Source: UBA5232 sp035370405 (GTDB lineage: Bacteria; Patescibacteriota; Dojkabacteria; SC72). Taken from it: a stretch of DNA of 7,348 nt. Below the pieces are notes generated by a model. It did not search any database. It was given only the letters and a program-made list of their open reading frames with translations, and had not been told where the DNA came from. Every line of letters starts with the position of its first letter. The first letter of the stretch is position 1. Position numbers and translations under genes: made by a program. Below, piece by piece: positions 7,101-7,348 of this stretch. The stretch is taken from positions 1 through 7,348 of the forward strand of contig DAOOVT010000017.1 in the NCBI GenBank assembly GCA_035370405.1, read 5' to 3'.

Positions 7101-7348
7101 TCACTTACTGTCCCCGTATACAAATGCCATTCATTATTTATTATTCCATTAGGTGCCGTAACAGATAGATAAGTACTACCATTCCCAATACTCATCCCTA
7201 AATCATTACTTGTGCTAATCCTATTTAATTGTATATTACTAAATGCACTCCCACTAGGCTCTCCAAAATCTACAAATCTTCCCCAGTTACTATTGGATGT
7301 TGGATTTGCCCACAAACTTATTGTTAATCCTTTCGTAAAATCACTAAA
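4145..7348 (-). CDS. large LamG-repeat surface protein, 3' part (5' end outside window)
   Basis: The frame stays open to the window edge, giving 1067 residues with no start seen; a TTG at 7315 is an internal Leu. Four concanavalin A-like (LamG) modules are visible: about 1-150 (partial), 164-374, 379-584 and 642-849. Modules 2 and 3 open with NDGLxSYWNMDETSG, module 4 with GLWHLDE; all end in a (M/I)DE(V/A)KIYN-like or IDEVRISN strand. A Ser/Gln/Asn-rich linker with IAGDELGEYI separates modules 3 and 4. After module 4 comes a beta-rich region (852-1047) with VSSWDTVSTFP, DVFKWQKEY and FQYKAVLMSTDPDTSP, then the end RHGKWFLSGTKQPFWWAK. I recall similar tails in Patescibacteria surface proteins. 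LamG modules usually bind sugars or proteins, so an adhesin or pilus-associated role is likely but not shown. No catalytic domain or sortase motif is seen. It lies upstream of the PPIase and may be first in the operon. Confidence 0.88.
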   Translation of the reverse strand, partial: FSDFTKGLTISLWANPTSNSNWGRFVDFGEPSGSAFSNIQLNRISTSNDLGMSIGNGSTYLSVTAPNGIINNEWHLYTGTVSESGMCRIYRDWILLSEAQLVVPVNVSRTHNYIGKSNYPADSLYQGYMDEVKIYNTAKTQDEIQRMYNEGLEYRSNRIGSIVNDGLISYWNMDETSGTSVKDSIGIYNGTATGTTIVDGKVNNGRSFDGTDDYITVPSGFSNFTKGLTISLWANPTSNSNWGRFVDFGEPSGSAFSNIILNRFSTSNDLEMSIGNGSTDPYIIAPNGIINNEWHLYTATVSESGMGRLYRDGILLSEGQLAVPTNVSRISNYIGRSNYPGDSLYQGYMDEVKIYNRALSPGEIFDDYALSKGIFDRKNDGLVSYWNMDETSGTSVKDSIGINNGTATGTTIVDGKVNKGRSFNGTSDYVVIPSSTTLNLSTTDFTLEAWINTSKVTAFGEIIGKGINTDYEIMVTDTGKIRFLVGDGGSIKEFDSTTTLQVGKWYHIVGVKTGSNTTGKIYINGMLDSTSTSFGDTATGNSSNSLLIGARSTGTPQLYFTGIIDEAKIYNRALSATEIAIEYGESIDRHSTPQSSYINYQIQQGNISNKISLPIYIAGDELGEYISTTIGESAYANYQPDANTVGLWHLDEIDGNGPFIKDSSGNSNNGIVVGEIYTPDGKISGAGNFDGTSYVSLGNPSQLQITGSETIDMWVYPMSFSYRMNPLDKAFGGEGAITQEPDGTISYYYGTCGGTCEPYEGISSNIALKSHKWNHIAIVRDLVNMKVNIYINGVLGNSKTVSMSAASVSPWPVYIGKGYAGAPYIGNIDEVRISNIVRTPEEIRQAYEVGLRTHNVEIEFGAKLDNSNPIASSTDKSFSINGIAKGMLKMGSNIYAGEKIIVREQKDTGEYIAQGIVNSINEDTGAVTVSSWDTVSTFPSTGFSSNADVFKWQKEYIPVKDRTLDTHLDQAKLLTLRVDNAYGGRNVWIDNLTSDEYVTPSPQDIINLGKSYRFFQYKAVLMSTDPDTSPIISQIQLDYTPIPPMNRIMRHGKWFLSGTKQPFWWAK
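6062..6214 (-). repeat. LamG repeat front half, module 3 copy
   Basis: This is the partner of 6707-6859. Past this block module 3 departs completely from module 2: it continues with TDFTLEAWINTS and IIGKG rather than TISLWANP. Module 3 is therefore a front half shared with module 2 joined to an unrelated-looking LamG back half. Confidence 0.9.
6291..6688 (-). repeat. LamG repeat, copy B (back half of module 2)
   Basis: This is the partner of 6951-7348 at about 92% DNA identity and about 85% protein identity (near 20 changes in 136 residues). Similarity fades after the KIYN strand, where the two modules have unlike linkers of different length. Confidence 0.92.
6707..6859 (-). repeat. LamG repeat front half, module 2 copy
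   Basis: These 153 bp align without gaps to 6062-6214, offset 645 bp (215 codons), with about 19 differences (near 88%). They encode the opening of the module from NDGL to the DY strand, 46 of 51 residues identical. Confidence 0.9.
6951..7348 (-). repeat. LamG repeat, copy A (back half of module 1)
   Basis: This 398-bp stretch aligns without gaps to 6291-6688, offset 660 bp (220 codons). I count about 32 differences, so roughly 92% identity. It encodes the module from the TISLWANP strand to MDEVKIYN. The copy reaches the window edge, so its full extent is unknown. Confidence 0.92.

Noticed and set aside
7313..7315. TTG at 7315 as the start of the LamG gene
   Set aside because: The frame stays open to the window edge, and the equivalent position in module 2 is an internal Leu in TISLWANP. 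The gene is truncated by the window.
6062..7348. CRISPR array or transposon-derived repeats
   Set aside because: The repeats have codon-multiple periods of 645 and 660 bp, stay in frame and encode LamG modules. There are no short regular repeats with unique spacers, no transposase and no terminal inverted repeats.

Overview
This is an AT-rich window (roughly one third G+C by eye) with every supported gene on the minus strand. Read in the direction of transcription (right to left) it holds: the 3' part of a large LamG-repeat surface protein, a membrane-anchored cyclophilin-type peptidyl-prolyl isomerase, a ComEA-like DNA receptor, the membrane channel part of ComEC, a separate membrane-anchored metallo-beta-lactamase (MBL) protein matching the C-terminal domain of ComEC, and two tRNA-Arg genes.

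The organism is most likely a member of the Patescibacteria (Candidate Phyla Radiation). This is an inference from three things. The tandem LamG modules have the 'DGLxSYWNMDETSG' opening and a short aromatic C-terminus typical, as I recall, of that group. The competence genes are compact and split. The tRNAs lack an encoded CCA. The standard code fits: Trp is TGG, and TGA serves as the ComEA stop. I cannot assign a class or genus.

Layout: 7348-4145 LamG protein (5' end outside the window; at least four LamG modules, the first two about 92% identical in DNA over their shared part); 4123-3470 PPIase; 3434-2688 ComEA; 2697-1036 ComEC core; 1070-222 MBL protein; 184-111 tRNA-Arg(GCG); 93-20 tRNA-Arg(TCG). 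Gaps between protein genes are 21 and 35 bp, followed by overlaps of 10 and 35 bp, so the five protein genes look like one transcription unit. No stretch over 300 bp lacks a gene.

How they fit together: ComEA (SLBB plus helix-hairpin-helix) would bind incoming double-stranded DNA outside the membrane. The ComEC core would pass a single strand, and the MBL protein would degrade the other strand or process DNA at the outer face. The PPIase and the LamG protein are also extracytoplasmic by their sequence features, so the unit is devoted to the cell surface. The points most worth a second look are the GCG/TCG tRNA-Arg pair (decoding of CGN codons without inosine), the precise split of ComEC by a one-base frame change, the mosaic and rapidly diverging LamG repeats, and a hairpin with the comEA start codon in its loop.
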